Positions 9,276 through 17,979 of a stretch of 64,000 bases of DNA are shown in pieces; position 1 is the first letter of the stretch; each line of letters opens with the position of its first letter. A program made the translations under genes and the position numbers. Under the pieces are notes generated by a model. The model saw nothing but the letters and a program-made list of their open reading frames with translations. It ran no database searches and was not told the DNA's origin. This stretch comes from Plantibacter sp. Leaf314 (GTDB lineage: Bacteria; Actinomycetota; Actinomycetes; Actinomycetales; Microbacteriaceae): positions 823,437 through 887,436 of the forward strand of contig NZ_LMOB01000001.1 in the NCBI RefSeq assembly GCF_001423185.1. Reading direction: 5' to 3'.

Positions 9276-10970
9276 TTACCCCGTGATCGCGCCCTCCGCT
9301 GCGGAGTGCACGAGACGAGAGTACTTTGCGAGAACGCCACGGGTATAGCGCGGGGGAAGAGGCGCCCAGCCTTCGCGGCGGGCTTCCAGCTCTGCGTCGT
9401 CGACGAGTAGGTCGAGCGAGCGGCCAGCGATATCGACCCGTATCAGATCACCATCGCGCACGAAGGCGATTGGACCTGCGTCCACCGCTTCGGGTGCTAT
9501 GTGGCCGATGCACAGTCCGGTTGTGCCGCCTGAGAATCGACCGTCCGTCAAGAGTAGTACATCTTTGCCGAGCCCGGCGCCCTTGATGGCTGCCGTGATC
9601 GCGAGCATCTCGCGCATCCCCGGCCCGCCCTTCGGGCCCTCGTAGCGGATGATGACGACGTCGCCCTTGTTGATCTTGCCCTCGGTGAGCGCGTCCATGG
9701 CACCGCGTTCACGTTCGAAGACCCGCGCGGGCCCTTCGAAGACCTCGGCGTCGAAGCCGGCGGTCTTCACGACGGCTCCCTCGGGGGCGAACGAGCCCTT
9801 GAGGATGGTGATGCCGCCGGTCGCGTGGATCGGGTTGTCGAGCGTCCGGATGACCGTGCCGTCGATCGGGTCAGGGTTGATGTCGGCGAGATTCTCGGCG
9901 ACCGTCTTGCCGGTGACCGTGAGGCAGTCGCCGTGCAGGAGTCCGGCGTCGAGCAGGGCCTTCATGACGACGGGGACGCCGCCGTGGCGGTCGACGTCGT
10001 TCATGACGTACTGGCCGAACGGCTTGAGGTCGCCGATGTGCGGGACCTTGTCGCCGATGCGGTTGAAGTCGTCGAGCGTGAGGTCGACCTCGGCCTCGCG
10101 GGCGATCGCCAACAGGTGCAGGACGACGTTCGTGGAACCACCGAACGCCATCGCGACGGCGATCGCGTTCTCGAAGGCCTCCTTGGTGAGGATGTCGCGA
10201 GCGGTGATGCCGAGGCGGAGCATGTTGACGACGGCCTCACCCGAGCGGTGCGCGAAGTAGTCGCGGCGGCGGTCGGCCGAGGGCGGCGAGGCCGAGCCGG
10301 GGAGGCTCATCCCGAGTGCTTCGGCGACCGAGGCCATGGTGTTGGCCGTGTACATGCCACCGCACGCGCCCTCGCCCGGGGCGATGGCGCACTCGATGCG
10401 CTTGAGGTCTTCTTCGCTCATGTTCCCGGCCTTGCAGGCCCCGACCGCCTCGAAGGAGTCGATGATCGTGACCTCCTTCTCCGTACCGTCGCTCAGCTTG
10501 ACCCACCCTGGAGCGATCGAGCCCGCGTACAGGAACACCGAGGAGAGGTCGAGACGCGCGGCCGCCATGAGCATGCCGGGCAGCGACTTGTCGCAGCCGG
10601 CGAGCAGGACGGTGCCGTCGAGGCGCTCGGCCATGACGACGGTCTCGACGCTGTCGGCGATGACCTCACGCGACACGAGCGAGAAGTGCATGCCCTCGTG
10701 CCCCATCGAGATGCCGTCGGAGACGGAGATCGTGCCGAACTGGAGCGGGTACCCGCCACCGGAGTGGACGCCTTCCTTGGCGCCCTGGGCCAGGCGGTCG
10801 AGCGAGAGGTTGCAGGGCGTGATCTCGTTCCACGAGCTCGCGATGCCGATCTGCGGCTTGTCCCAGTCCTCGTCGCCCATGCCGACGGCGCGGAGCATGC
10901 CGCGCGAGGTGGTCGCCTCGATCCCGTCGGTGACGGCACGACTGCGTGGTTTGATGTCGATCTCTGGCAT
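9276..10970 (-). CDS. ilvD: Dihydroxy-acid dehydratase
   Basis: A 564-residue IlvD/Edd dehydratase that makes 2-oxo acids for valine and isoleucine. Three cysteines expected to hold the Fe-S cluster are seen in [14 protein letters not shown] and [24 protein letters not shown] near the C-terminus is the other family signature. The start codon follows the otsB stop by a single nucleotide (TAA-A-ATG). The nearest ribosome-site-like run, AAGGAAG, is about 15 nt away inside otsB, so translation probably depends on coupling to otsB. This places stress-sugar and amino acid genes in one unit. Confidence 0.97.
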   Translation of the reverse strand: MPEIDIKPRSRAVTDGIEATTSRGMLRAVGMGDEDWDKPQIGIASSWNEITPCNLSLDRLAQGAKEGVHSGGGYPLQFGTISVSDGISMGHEGMHFSLVSREVIADSVETVVMAERLDGTVLLAGCDKSLPGMLMAAARLDLSSVFLYAGSIAPGWVKLSDGTEKEVTIIDSFEAVGACKAGNMSEEDLKRIECAIAPGEGACGGMYTANTMASVAEALGMSLPGSASPPSADRRRDYFAHRSGEAVVNMLRLGITARDILTKEAFENAIAVAMAFGGSTNVVLHLLAIAREAEVDLTLDDFNRIGDKVPHIGDLKPFGQYVMNDVDRHGGVPVVMKALLDAGLLHGDCLTVTGKTVAENLADINPDPIDGTVIRTLDNPIHATGGITILKGSFAPEGAVVKTAGFDAEVFEGPARVFERERGAMDALTEGKINKGDVVIIRYEGPKGGPGMREMLAITAAIKGAGLGKDVLLLTDGRFSGGTTGLCIGHIAPEAVDAGPIAFVRDGDLIRVDIAGRSLDLLVDDAELEARREGWAPLPPRYTRGVLAKYSRLVHSAAEGAITG

Positions 10971-10971
10971 T

Positions 10972-11793
10972 TTAAGAGTCTACGGCTTCCTTGTTGCTTC
11001 GATATTCCGCGAGCATGCCGAGGACTCGCGCGATCTCCGAGGGTCCTTCGACCCGGAAATCCGCGGCGGTCACGCCGGTGCCGCTCTTCACCCCGAGGTC
11101 TCCCGGGCCGAGCGCTCCGAACGCGTCCTCATCCGTGACGTCGTCGCCCGCATAGAACACGGCGTCTGCTTTCGTGTACCGCCGGAGGTGTTCGACGGCT
11201 TCGCCCTTGGTCGCGCTCCTGAGCGAGAACTCGAGGACGTTCTTGCCCTCGCGAACCGTCAGGGCGCCGAACTCGTCCTTGGTGTGGGCGAGTGCTTCGA
11301 GGTGGGCGATCCTGGAGTCTTCTTCACTGGCGAGCCTGGTGTGCAGGGCGAACCCTGCCGGCTTCCGCTCGATCCAGACATTATCGTAACCCCCGGCGAC
11401 GTCCTGGAGGATCCGCTGCAGCGTCTCCCGCTGCTCGCGTTCCTCGTCGTCGAGGGCGAGCGCGTCGTCGGGGTTGTCGAGGCGGATCTCGACACCGTGC
11501 GAGCCGGCGAACAGCGCGTGGTCGGGCAGTTCCGCCACCGCCACGAGGCTGTCGATCGCGCGTCCGGACACGAGCGCGACCCGGGTGCCCGGCAGGTCCA
11601 TGAGCGCGAGGACGGCTTTGCGTGCGGCAGGCAGGGCACGTGCCTGGTCTGGGTCGTCGACCTCGGGCGCCAGGGTGCCGTCGAAATCGAGGGCGACCAG
11701 GAGGCTCGGGACGTCGGCCAGGCGGCGCAACTCCGCGCGCAACCCGAGGGGAAGCCCCCCGAGGGTGTCGGTGGGCTCGTCGGTGGTGCTCAT
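10972..11793 (-). CDS. otsB: Trehalose-6-phosphate phosphatase
   Basis: A 273-residue HAD-superfamily phosphatase that releases trehalose from trehalose-6-phosphate. HAD motif I is [14 protein letters not shown] (nucleophile and acid Asp), motif [12 protein letters not shown], and motif [24 protein letters not shown] is the cap-side family feature. It overlaps the otsA stop by 4 nt and is followed 1 nt later by ilvD. Length is normal for actinobacterial OtsB. Confidence 0.94.
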   Translation of the reverse strand: MSTTDEPTDTLGGLPLGLRAELRRLADVPSLLVALDFDGTLAPEVDDPDQARALPAARKAVLALMDLPGTRVALVSGRAIDSLVAVAELPDHALFAGSHGVEIRLDNPDDALALDDEEREQRETLQRILQDVAGGYDNVWIERKPAGFALHTRLASEEDSRIAHLEALAHTKDEFGALTVREGKNVLEFSLRSATKGEAVEHLRRYTKADAVFYAGDDVTDEDAFGALGPGDLGVKSGTGVTAADFRVEGPSEIARVLGMLAEYRSNKEAVDS

Positions 11794-13373
11794 GACTGGG
11801 TGGTGCTCCCCTGCTCGGTGGTCGATGCCGTGTCGCGGACGCGGTGCAGCTCGTCGAGGAAGGATGCGGACCAGCGGGCGACGTCGTACTCCATCACGCG
11901 CTTGCGCAACGCACGCATCCTCCGGCCGCGTTCGGCCTTCGTCATGTGGACCGCCTGCAGGATCGCGGACTTGAGCCCCTCGATGTCGTGCGGGTTGATC
12001 TTCAACGCCTGCTTCAGCTCGTCGGAGGCTCCGGCGAACTCGCTCAGCACCAGGACGCCGTCGTTGTCGTAGCGGGCCGCGACGTACTCCTTGGCGACGA
12101 GGTTCATCCCGTCGCGCAGGGCCGTCACCAGCATGACGTCGGCGGCGAGGTAGAGGGCGGCCATCTCCTCGCGCGGGTACCCGTGATGGAGGTATTGGAT
12201 CGCGGTGTGGCCGATCGTGCCGAAGTCGCCGTTGATCCGGCCCACCGTCTGCTCGATGTCGTCGCGCAGCTGGCGGTAGGTCTCGACCCGCTCACGGCTG
12301 GGGCTCGCGACCTGGACCAGCGTGACGTCCTCGACCGCGAGCTTGCCCTGCTCGAGGAGTTCCCCGAAGGCCTTCAGGCGGTGGCCGATGCCCTTCGTGT
12401 AGTCGAGCCGGTCGACGCCGAGCATGATCGTCTCCGGATTGCCCAGCTCCTCACGGATCTGCTTGGCCCTCGCGATGATCTCCGGGCGCTGGGCGAGCGC
12501 CTGGTAGCCCTGGCTGTCGATCGAGATCGGGAAGTGCCTCGCGATGACCGTGCGGTAGGGAGCGCCTCGCTTCGACGCGGCGGGCGCGGCGTCCGTCGTG
12601 ACGGACACGAGCGCGGCGTCGAGCGGGACCTGGATCGCGGCACCCTTGGTCTCGTAGCCGAACAGACGACGGACCGCCCGGGAGAAGTTCCCGGCGTCCG
12701 CCACGCGCTGGAACCCGATGACGTCCGCGCCGAGCAGACCCTCGATGATCTGGCGGCGCCACGGCAGCTGGGAGTAGATCCCGTAGGCCGGGAACGGGAT
12801 GTGGTTGAAGAATCCGATCGTGAGGTCGGGACGGAGCTCGCGGAGGATCTTCGGTACGAGCTGCAGCTGGTAGTCCTGCACCCACACGGTCGCGCCGTCG
12901 GAGGCGGCGGCCGCAGCGGCCTGGGCGAAGCGACGATTGACGGCCACGTAGGAGTCCCACCACTCGCGGTGGTAGCTCGGCGGCGCGATGACGTCGTGGT
13001 AGAGCGGCCAGATCGTGTCGTTCGAGAAGCCCTCGTAGTAGCGGGCGATCTCCTCCTCCGACAGCGGCACCGGGATGATCCACATGTCGTCGTTGTCGAA
13101 CGGCTCGATCTCGAGGTCGGCCGACCCGGCCCACCCGATCCAGGCACCGTCCGCGCCGCGCATGACGGGTTCGAGGGCGGTGACGAGTCCGCCGGGAGAG
13201 GTCCGCCAGCTCTCGGCACCGTCTGTATCGACGACACGGTCGACCGGCAGTCGGTTAGAGACCACGATGAAGTCGAAGGTCGACGCTGATCCGCCGTCAG
13301 GCGCGGAATATCTGGTGATGATGACCCTCCCGGGTTGCTCGGGTTCGCCCTTCAGGCTAGCAGCGTTCCGCAC
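11790..13373 (-). CDS. otsA: Trehalose-6-phosphate synthase
   Basis: A GT20 enzyme that joins UDP- (or other NDP-) glucose to glucose-6-phosphate. The conserved N-terminus FIVVSNRLPVDR, the phosphate loop region SPGGLVTAL, WVQDYQLQLVPKILRE, FFNHIPFPAYGIYSQLPWR, VDRLDYTKGI and LRDGMNLVAKEYVAAR are present. The only canonical start upstream of the core is GTG at 13373 (527 residues). However, a TAGCCT -10 box at 13354-13359 lies downstream of that GTG, and a strong GGGAGG is followed 6 nt later by ATC at 13319. The true start is therefore uncertain and may be non-AUG. First gene of the otsAB-ilvDBNC series. Confidence 0.92.
   Translation of the reverse strand: MRNAASLKGEPEQPGRVIITRYSAPDGGSASTFDFIVVSNRLPVDRVVDTDGAESWRTSPGGLVTALEPVMRGADGAWIGWAGSADLEIEPFDNDDMWIIPVPLSEEEIARYYEGFSNDTIWPLYHDVIAPPSYHREWWDSYVAVNRRFAQAAAAAASDGATVWVQDYQLQLVPKILRELRPDLTIGFFNHIPFPAYGIYSQLPWRRQIIEGLLGADVIGFQRVADAGNFSRAVRRLFGYETKGAAIQVPLDAALVSVTTDAAPAASKRGAPYRTVIARHFPISIDSQGYQALAQRPEIIARAKQIREELGNPETIMLGVDRLDYTKGIGHRLKAFGELLEQGKLAVEDVTLVQVASPSRERVETYRQLRDDIEQTVGRINGDFGTIGHTAIQYLHHGYPREEMAALYLAADVMLVTALRDGMNLVAKEYVAARYDNDGVLVLSEFAGASDELKQALKINPHDIEGLKSAILQAVHMTKAERGRRMRALRKRVMEYDVARWSASFLDELHRVRDTASTTEQGSTTQS
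13354..13359 (-). promoter_or_regulatory. -10 box candidate for otsA
   Basis: TAGCCT on the minus strand. Predicted transcript start is near 13347, which leaves GGGAGG (13326-13331) as the first ribosome site in the message and excludes the GTG at 13373. Confidence 0.4.
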
Positions 13374-13402
13374 GGCGAAACCGCGTGTTCAGACGGCGAG
13401 CA

Positions 13403-13408
13403 TATGCT
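13403..13408 (+). promoter_or_regulatory. -10 box (TATGCT), leaderless-type
   Basis: TATGCT ends 7 nt before the ATG at 13416, the spacing expected for transcription starting on the start codon. No ribosome site is present. The -35 region is not recognisable. Confidence 0.45.
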
Positions 13409-14264
13409 TGCGCTGATGATCCGCCACGGCATGAGCACCTCCTGCGTCTACCCCTCCGGCACCAGGCGCGCCTTCGAACTCGCCGCGGAAGCCGGCTACG
13501 ACGGCGTCGAGGTCATGGTGACCGAGGACCGGGTGACGCAGGACGCGGTCGCGCTCCGGTCGCTGGCCGACGAGACCGGGCTGGACATCCTCTCGATCCA
13601 TGCTCCGGTGCTCACGAGGACGGCGTTCGTGTGGGGGCGGGACCACCGCGTGAAGCTCCGTCGCTCCGCCGAACTCGCCGACGCCGTGGGCGCCTCGACG
13701 GTCGTCGTCCACCCGCCGTTCCGCTGGCAGCGACGGTATGCGGCGGCGTTCGTCGACCTCGTGGCGGAGCTCAGCGAGCAGTACGGCCTGGAGATCGCGG
13801 TCGAGAACATGGCGTGCTTCCGGAGCCGGGGGCTCCGCGTGCAGCCGTTCGCATTCGGATACGACCCCGGCCCGCTCGCGTGTGCGGCGCTCACGCTCGA
13901 CTTCTCGCACGCGGCCCTCGCCGGCGAGGACTCGCTGGAGATCGCCACCCGCTACGGCGACCGGCTCCGACACATCCACCTCTGCGACGGCACGTCCCCG
14001 TCACCCCGCGCCGCCTTCCTCGACGAACACCTCCTGCCTGGCGACGGCGACCAGCCGGTCGCCGCGGTGCTCGAGCGGCTCCGCGCGGCGGAGTGGTCGG
14101 GCAGCATCGTCGCCGAGGTGCACCTTCCGAGCGGTGGCGACGACGCCAGCCGCGTGGCGCAGCTCCGATCGTCGCTCGCCTTCGCCAAGCGAGCCTTCGC
14201 TAGCACACGCCGGCTGCCGGACGAAAGCCCGGATGCGGGGGGCCTCCCCTACCGGCTAGCGTGA
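13404..14264 (+). CDS. Sugar phosphate isomerase/epimerase-like TIM-barrel protein
   Basis: A protein of up to 286 residues of the AP-endonuclease-2/xylose-isomerase-like TIM-barrel superfamily. Early AFELAAEAGYDGVEVMV, SIHAPVL, VVVHPPFRWQ, IAVENMACF, LTLDFSHAAL, RLRHIHLCDG and VAEVHLP are the successive strand ends that carry metal ligands (His, Glu, Asp, His, Glu). Actual substrate is unknown. Starts at 13404, 13416 and 13431 are possible; 13416 fits the TATGCT box as a leaderless start. Divergent from otsA; the small membrane protein begins 5 nt after its stop. Confidence 0.75.
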   Translation: MLALMIRHGMSTSCVYPSGTRRAFELAAEAGYDGVEVMVTEDRVTQDAVALRSLADETGLDILSIHAPVLTRTAFVWGRDHRVKLRRSAELADAVGASTVVVHPPFRWQRRYAAAFVDLVAELSEQYGLEIAVENMACFRSRGLRVQPFAFGYDPGPLACAALTLDFSHAALAGEDSLEIATRYGDRLRHIHLCDGTSPSPRAAFLDEHLLPGDGDQPVAAVLERLRAAEWSGSIVAEVHLPSGGDDASRVAQLRSSLAFAKRAFASTRRLPDESPDAGGLPYRLA

Positions 14265-14268
14265 AGGC

Positions 14269-14457
14269 ATGCGCAAATACCTTTTCAACGGCAGCATGAT
14301 CTCCGCGGTCTTCGGCGGCATCTCGGCTCTCCAGGCCACGCGCCAGGGCCCCCGCGACTGGAAGCTCATCCTGCTGTGGCTGAGCTGGGGCATCTCGCTC
14401 GCCCTCGCGATCAGCACGGTCCTCGAAGAGAGCAAGCAGGCCGAGATCGGACGCTGA
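14269..14457 (+). CDS. Small membrane protein of unknown function
   Basis: A 62-residue protein with two hydrophobic stretches (about residues 8-22 and 31-49) and charged ends; probably sits in the cytoplasmic membrane. GAAGG is placed 1-2 nt before the ATG and the gene follows the TIM-barrel gene by 4 nt, so the two look co-transcribed. Coding is supported by that spacing and by high third-position G+C. Not recognised. Confidence 0.6.
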   Translation: MRKYLFNGSMISAVFGGISALQATRQGPRDWKLILLWLSWGISLALAISTVLEESKQAEIGR

Positions 14458-14594
14458 TCCGGCGCTACCACGGAGTACCCGGAATGCCGTGAACCCCGGC
14501 GTCGTCCGCGTGTCTCCGCGGCGTTCCGTACTCGGTGACCGACAATGAAGGCAGTCCTTTCCAGGGACGATCCGCTTTCGATGAAGGGCCCGCC

Positions 14595-15164
14595 ATGTTC
14601 GGTCGCCGACGCCACGCTGCACCTGTCTCCGCATCGAAGTTGACCGAGAAGCAGCTGTTCGACCTGGTGCACGCGCGACTGGCCGGCGAGCTCGGCGCGA
14701 ACGGCGCCTGGGTGCTGTCTCGGCGCACGCCGAGCTCCGGCGATGAGATCTTCCACGAGGTCTACGCGCAGCAGCTCGCGCACGAGATCGCCACCGACAT
14801 CGACCTCGAACAGGCCGCGGTCACGGTCCGGGCCGAAGCCGCACCGGCCCGCGGATGGCGCCTCTGGTCACGTCCGCAGGAGCAGCTCGACGCCGTCGAG
14901 GTGGAGCTCGAGGTCGCCGCGGGCACCACGTCGCCGGTCGAGCAGGCGGAGCCCGTGGAGACGCTCGTGCCGGCAGCTGGCACCGAGCAGGCCGAGCCCG
15001 AGCACTCCCCCGAAGCCGAGGAGGAGCCGGTCGCCGAACCGACCCTCGTGGAGCGGACGCTGCTGGAGCCTCAGCACTACCCGATCACCGTGTGGGCGGA
15101 ACCCGAGTTCATCGACGCCAGCCTCGTCAACCCGGTTCCCGCGCGGCGGAGTTCCGTCGCCTGA
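14595..15164 (+). CDS. Unrecognised acidic protein
   Basis: A 189-residue soluble protein. Residues 1-90 (basic start MFGRRRH, then LTEKQLFDLVHARLAGELGANGAWVLSRRT) look like a small folded domain. Residues 95-165 are a Glu/Pro/Ala-rich low-complexity link, and a short conserved-looking end (HYPITVWAEPEFIDASL) closes it. AAGGG lies 7 nt before the ATG. No family was recognised. It stands alone between the small membrane protein and a terminator. Confidence 0.6.
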   Translation: MFGRRRHAAPVSASKLTEKQLFDLVHARLAGELGANGAWVLSRRTPSSGDEIFHEVYAQQLAHEIATDIDLEQAAVTVRAEAAPARGWRLWSRPQEQLDAVEVELEVAAGTTSPVEQAEPVETLVPAAGTEQAEPEHSPEAEEEPVAEPTLVERTLLEPQHYPITVWAEPEFIDASLVNPVPARRSSVA

Positions 15165-15182
15165 ACCGACGCATCGACACGC

Positions 15183-15213
15183 ACGGCCGTCCACCTCGGT
15201 GGGCGGCCGTTTC
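15183..15213 (+). terminator. Terminator after the acidic protein gene
   Basis: ACGGCCGTCCACC pairs with GGTGGGCGGCCGT (one G-T pair, very tight loop), followed by TTTCGTCG. It begins 19 nt after the stop codon at 15164. Confidence 0.65.
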
Positions 15214-15496
15214 GTCGTCGCAGGACCTGAGCGGGCATGACGCCTCATCGAACCCGAATCGATGAGACGCCACGGCGACGGCGGGCACTGATGCGCGCTG
15301 TCGCTACGCCCCGAGCGGTGGGGTGACCACACGGAGGCCGTCGTCGGCAACGGCAGGACCCGATCCCGCCAGCTCGCCGACCCTTTCAGGGTCTCATGCC
15401 ATGACGCCTCGGGACGCCGATGACGCGAATCCGACGCGGGCTGGCGCGAAACGTTGCAAAATCGGTTCAGCTCCCGCAGGGTGGGCCCGAAACGAC
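15214..15496. other. Non-coding gap between terminator and tRNA-Lys terminator
   Basis: About 280 nt without a convincing gene. It holds one small stem, CTCATCG/CGATGAG around nine unpaired bases near 15243-15266. No RNA family or conserved coding signal was recognised. Confidence 0.4.
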
Positions 15497-15524
15497 GACG
15501 GCCCCATCCGAAGATGAGGCCGTC
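15497..15524 (-). terminator. Terminator of tRNA-Lys
   Basis: On the minus strand GACGGCCTCATC and GATGGGGCCGTC (12 bp with one G-T pair) close on a UUCG tetraloop, 10 nt after the tRNA 3' end. The stable loop makes this a confident intrinsic terminator even with a weak T-tract. Confidence 0.75.
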
Positions 15525-15533
15525 TCTGTGTTG

Positions 15534-15606
<73 letters not shown>

Positions 15607-15739
15607 GTGGTTTCGGAGTGTTCCGAACCGAGATATGACACTATCACCGAACCTGCTCCGGTGCGAAATCGAGCCCGTCGGCGTGTCGCGCGGACGGCCC
15701 CACGCGTCCGCATGTCCGAGGATCCGATCCGCGCGACCC

Positions 15740-15745
15740 TATCCT
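15740..15745 (+). promoter_or_regulatory. -10 box (TATCCT) for leaderless hisN
   Basis: TATCCT ends 6 nt before the GTG start at 15752; no ribosome site intervenes. Transcription would start at or beside the start codon. Confidence 0.5.
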
Positions 15746-15751
15746 GGACTG

Positions 15752-16555
15752 GTGACCGACCACTCCCCAGCTTCCTCTGCAGACCTCGAACTCGCCCTCC
15801 GGCTGGCCGACGCGGCGGACCGCATCGCCATGGACCGGTTCGAGGCACGCGACCTCGAGATCTCGACCAAGCCGGACCGCTCGCACGTCACGGACGCCGA
15901 CCTCGCCGTCGAACGGGCCATCCGCGGCATCCTCGAGACCGAACGGCCCGATGACGGGGTGTTCGGCGAGGAGTACGGTGCGCAAGGGCCGACGGACCGC
16001 CAGTGGATCATCGACCCGATCGACGGCACGGCGAACTTCCTCCGCGGCGTCCCCAACTGGGCGACACTCATCTCCCTCGCTGTCGACGGGGTACCGGTCG
16101 TCGGTGTCGTCAGCGCACCGGCCATGCACGCCCGCTGGTGGGGCGCCATCGGGCACGGGGCATGGGGACTCCGGTTCGGCGAGGTCGAACCGCGCCGGCT
16201 CGCCGTCTCCGCGGTCGCAGACCTCGCCGATGCGTCGTTCAGCTTCCAGAGCATCGCGCAGTGGGCCTCCGTGGGGCGTATCCCCCAGCTCCTGGCCCTG
16301 TGCGGCTCGCTCTGGCGTGATCGCGCCATCGGCGACATGTGGCCCTACATGCTGCTCGCCGAGGGCTCGATCGACGCCGTGGCGGAGTTCGGGGTCCAGG
16401 AGTACGACCTCGGCGCTCACGTGCCCATCGTGCTGGAGGCCGGCGGACGCTTCACGGACATCGACGGCAACCGGTCCATCTCGACACGGAGCTCCCTCGC
16501 GACGAACGGGCGCCTGCACGACGCCTTCCTCGCCGAGCTGCCCCCGGTCGACTGA
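15752..16555 (+). CDS. hisN: Histidinol-phosphatase (inositol-monophosphatase type)
   Basis: A 267-residue Mg2+-dependent phosphatase of the inositol-monophosphatase fold. VTDADLAVE, GEEYG and WIIDPIDGTANFLRGVP supply the metal-binding acids, and EYDLGAHVPIVLEAGG is the second signature. The N-terminal DLELALRLADAADRIAMDRF and TKPDRS pattern is that of the actinobacterial histidinol-phosphatase HisN, last but one step of histidine synthesis. SuhB-type inositol phosphatase is the alternative. It is preceded by a leaderless-type promoter and stands alone, as this gene often does. Confidence 0.78.
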   Translation: MTDHSPASSADLELALRLADAADRIAMDRFEARDLEISTKPDRSHVTDADLAVERAIRGILETERPDDGVFGEEYGAQGPTDRQWIIDPIDGTANFLRGVPNWATLISLAVDGVPVVGVVSAPAMHARWWGAIGHGAWGLRFGEVEPRRLAVSAVADLADASFSFQSIAQWASVGRIPQLLALCGSLWRDRAIGDMWPYMLLAEGSIDAVAEFGVQEYDLGAHVPIVLEAGGRFTDIDGNRSISTRSSLATNGRLHDAFLAELPPVD

Positions 16556-16606
16556 CACGATCAGCGGGCACCGCGCAAGCCCGGCGAGCGGTCCGATGAC
16601 GCGTCG

Positions 16607-16612
16607 TACGCT
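16607..16612 (+). promoter_or_regulatory. -10 box (TACGCT) for leaderless topoisomerase IB gene
   Basis: TACGCT ends 6 nt before the ATG at 16619, with no ribosome site between. Confidence 0.45.
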
Positions 16613-16618
16613 GAGCGG

Positions 16619-17602
16619 ATGGTACGACTGAGGCGCAGTGACGTCAGCGGGCAGGGCATCCGACGGGTTCGCTCCGGACGCGGCTTCAGCTATCGCCTGC
16701 CCGACGGTTCCCTCCTCGAGGACCAGGAGATCCGTGCCCGTATCGACGGCCTCGTGATTCCGCCCGCCTGGAACGAGGTGTGGATCACCCCCTACGCGAA
16801 CGGGCACATCCAGGCGACCGGCATCGACACGGCCGGCCGACGCCAGTACCTCTACCATCCCTCGTGGCGCGAACGCCAGGACCGCAACAAGTTCGACCGG
16901 GCGCTGGCCCTCGCCGAGGCCCTCCCGGCGGCACGAGGACGGGTCACGCGCGACCTCAGACTCGAGGGCTACCCGCTGGCCCGTGTGTCTGCCGGGGCGT
17001 TCCGCATGCTCGACACGGGGTCACTGCGCGTCGGCGGCGAACAGTACGCGGAGGCGAACGGGAGCCACGGCCTGTCGACGCTCGACGGCGCACACGCCCG
17101 GGTCAGCGGCGACACCGTCGCCCTGAAGTTCCCGGCCAAGAGCGGACAGCCCTGGGAGTCGGACATCGTGGACGCCGACCTCGCCTCACTCATCCGTTCC
17201 TTGAAACGGCGAGGCCCGCATGCCCGGCTCCTCGCTTGGAAGGACGGCAACCGGTGGAGGCACCTCCAGGCGAGCCAGATCAACGACTACGTCCGAGCGC
17301 AGACCAACGGTGCGTTCACGGCGAAGGACTTCCGCACCCTCCACGGCACCGTCGCAGCGGCCGAGAGCCTCGCGAAGGCCGGACCGGTCCGGAGCAAGAC
17401 CGCGCGATCGAAGGTCGTCGCCCAGGCCATGCGGGATGCCGCAGCGGTCCTCGGCAACACCCCGGCGATCGCCAAATCGAGTTACGTCGACCCACGCGTC
17501 GTCGACCGCTACGCGCACGGCGAGACGATCCCGCCGGACGGCCGGGGCTCCCCTGAGCTGGCCCTGCGCGTCCTGCTCGTCGGAACGGACGACGGGTCCT
17601 AG
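16619..17602 (+). CDS. DNA topoisomerase IB (poxvirus type)
   Basis: A 327-residue type IB topoisomerase that relaxes supercoils by a 3'-phosphotyrosyl nick. The N-terminal domain (GFSYRLPDGS, IPPAWNEVWITPYANGHIQATGID, RQYLYHPSWRERQDRNKFDR) is the usual bacterial form. The catalytic domain shows LEGYPLARVSAGAFRMLDTGSLRVGGE-type helix, RTLHGT (catalytic Arg and His region) and the catalytic Tyr in AKSSYVDPRVVDRY. Complete and of normal length. It is accessory, not essential, in bacteria. Convergent with the small protein that follows, 3 nt overlap of ends. Confidence 0.92.
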   Translation: MVRLRRSDVSGQGIRRVRSGRGFSYRLPDGSLLEDQEIRARIDGLVIPPAWNEVWITPYANGHIQATGIDTAGRRQYLYHPSWRERQDRNKFDRALALAEALPAARGRVTRDLRLEGYPLARVSAGAFRMLDTGSLRVGGEQYAEANGSHGLSTLDGAHARVSGDTVALKFPAKSGQPWESDIVDADLASLIRSLKRRGPHARLLAWKDGNRWRHLQASQINDYVRAQTNGAFTAKDFRTLHGTVAAAESLAKAGPVRSKTARSKVVAQAMRDAAAVLGNTPAIAKSSYVDPRVVDRYAHGETIPPDGRGSPELALRVLLVGTDDGS

Positions 17603-17964
17603 TCCTCACCGTGTTCGTGGCTGCCGTCGCTGTCATGCGACAGTCGACCGCCAGCGAGGTGCCGCTCGACCTCCGATTCCGGGATGAGCTGCAGCCCGCG
17701 CGGCGAATGGGATGTCTCCGAGAGCACCTCGAGCCAGGCCCGATTGAGTTCCGGAGGCCGGCTGCCGAAGAAGCGGAACTGCAGCGGGATGCTCGGAGAC
17801 AACCACAACGAACGCCGCCCGGAACCGTGTTCGGCGTCGTTCGCCCAGCTGAGGAAGAAGCCCTCCTGCCGACGGAGCTTCGCCCCGATCACGGCCTTGA
17901 GGTGTGCGAGCGCGCGGTCGTCGATCTCGTACTCGTCGCCGGATCCGTAGATGAGCATTCCCAT
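17599..17964 (-). CDS. Small protein of a Microbacteriaceae-type family (DUF7882-like)
   Basis: A 121-residue soluble protein starting MGMLIYGSGDEYEIDDRALAHLKAVIGAKLRRQEGFFLSWA. Proteins with this start are common in Microbacteriaceae and have sometimes been labelled 'ATP-dependent DNA ligase', but no ligase motif (KxDG) is present here. The middle FFLSWANDAEHGSGRRSLWLSPSIPLQFRFFGSRPPELNRAW-type core suggests a small beta-rich fold. Start is leaderless-type: CACAAT ends 6 nt upstream. Function unknown. Confidence 0.7.
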   Translation of the reverse strand: MGMLIYGSGDEYEIDDRALAHLKAVIGAKLRRQEGFFLSWANDAEHGSGRRSLWLSPSIPLQFRFFGSRPPELNRAWLEVLSETSHSPRGLQLIPESEVERHLAGGRLSHDSDGSHEHGED

Positions 17965-17970
17965 GAGGAC

Positions 17971-17976
17971 ATTGTG
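17971..17976 (-). promoter_or_regulatory. -10 box (CACAAT), leaderless-type
   Basis: On the minus strand CACAAT ends 6 nt before the ATG at 17964. Confidence 0.4.
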
Positions 17977-17979
17977 CCG

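Noticed and set aside
17599..17964. ATP-dependent DNA ligase
   Set aside because: No nucleotidyl-transfer motif and far too short.
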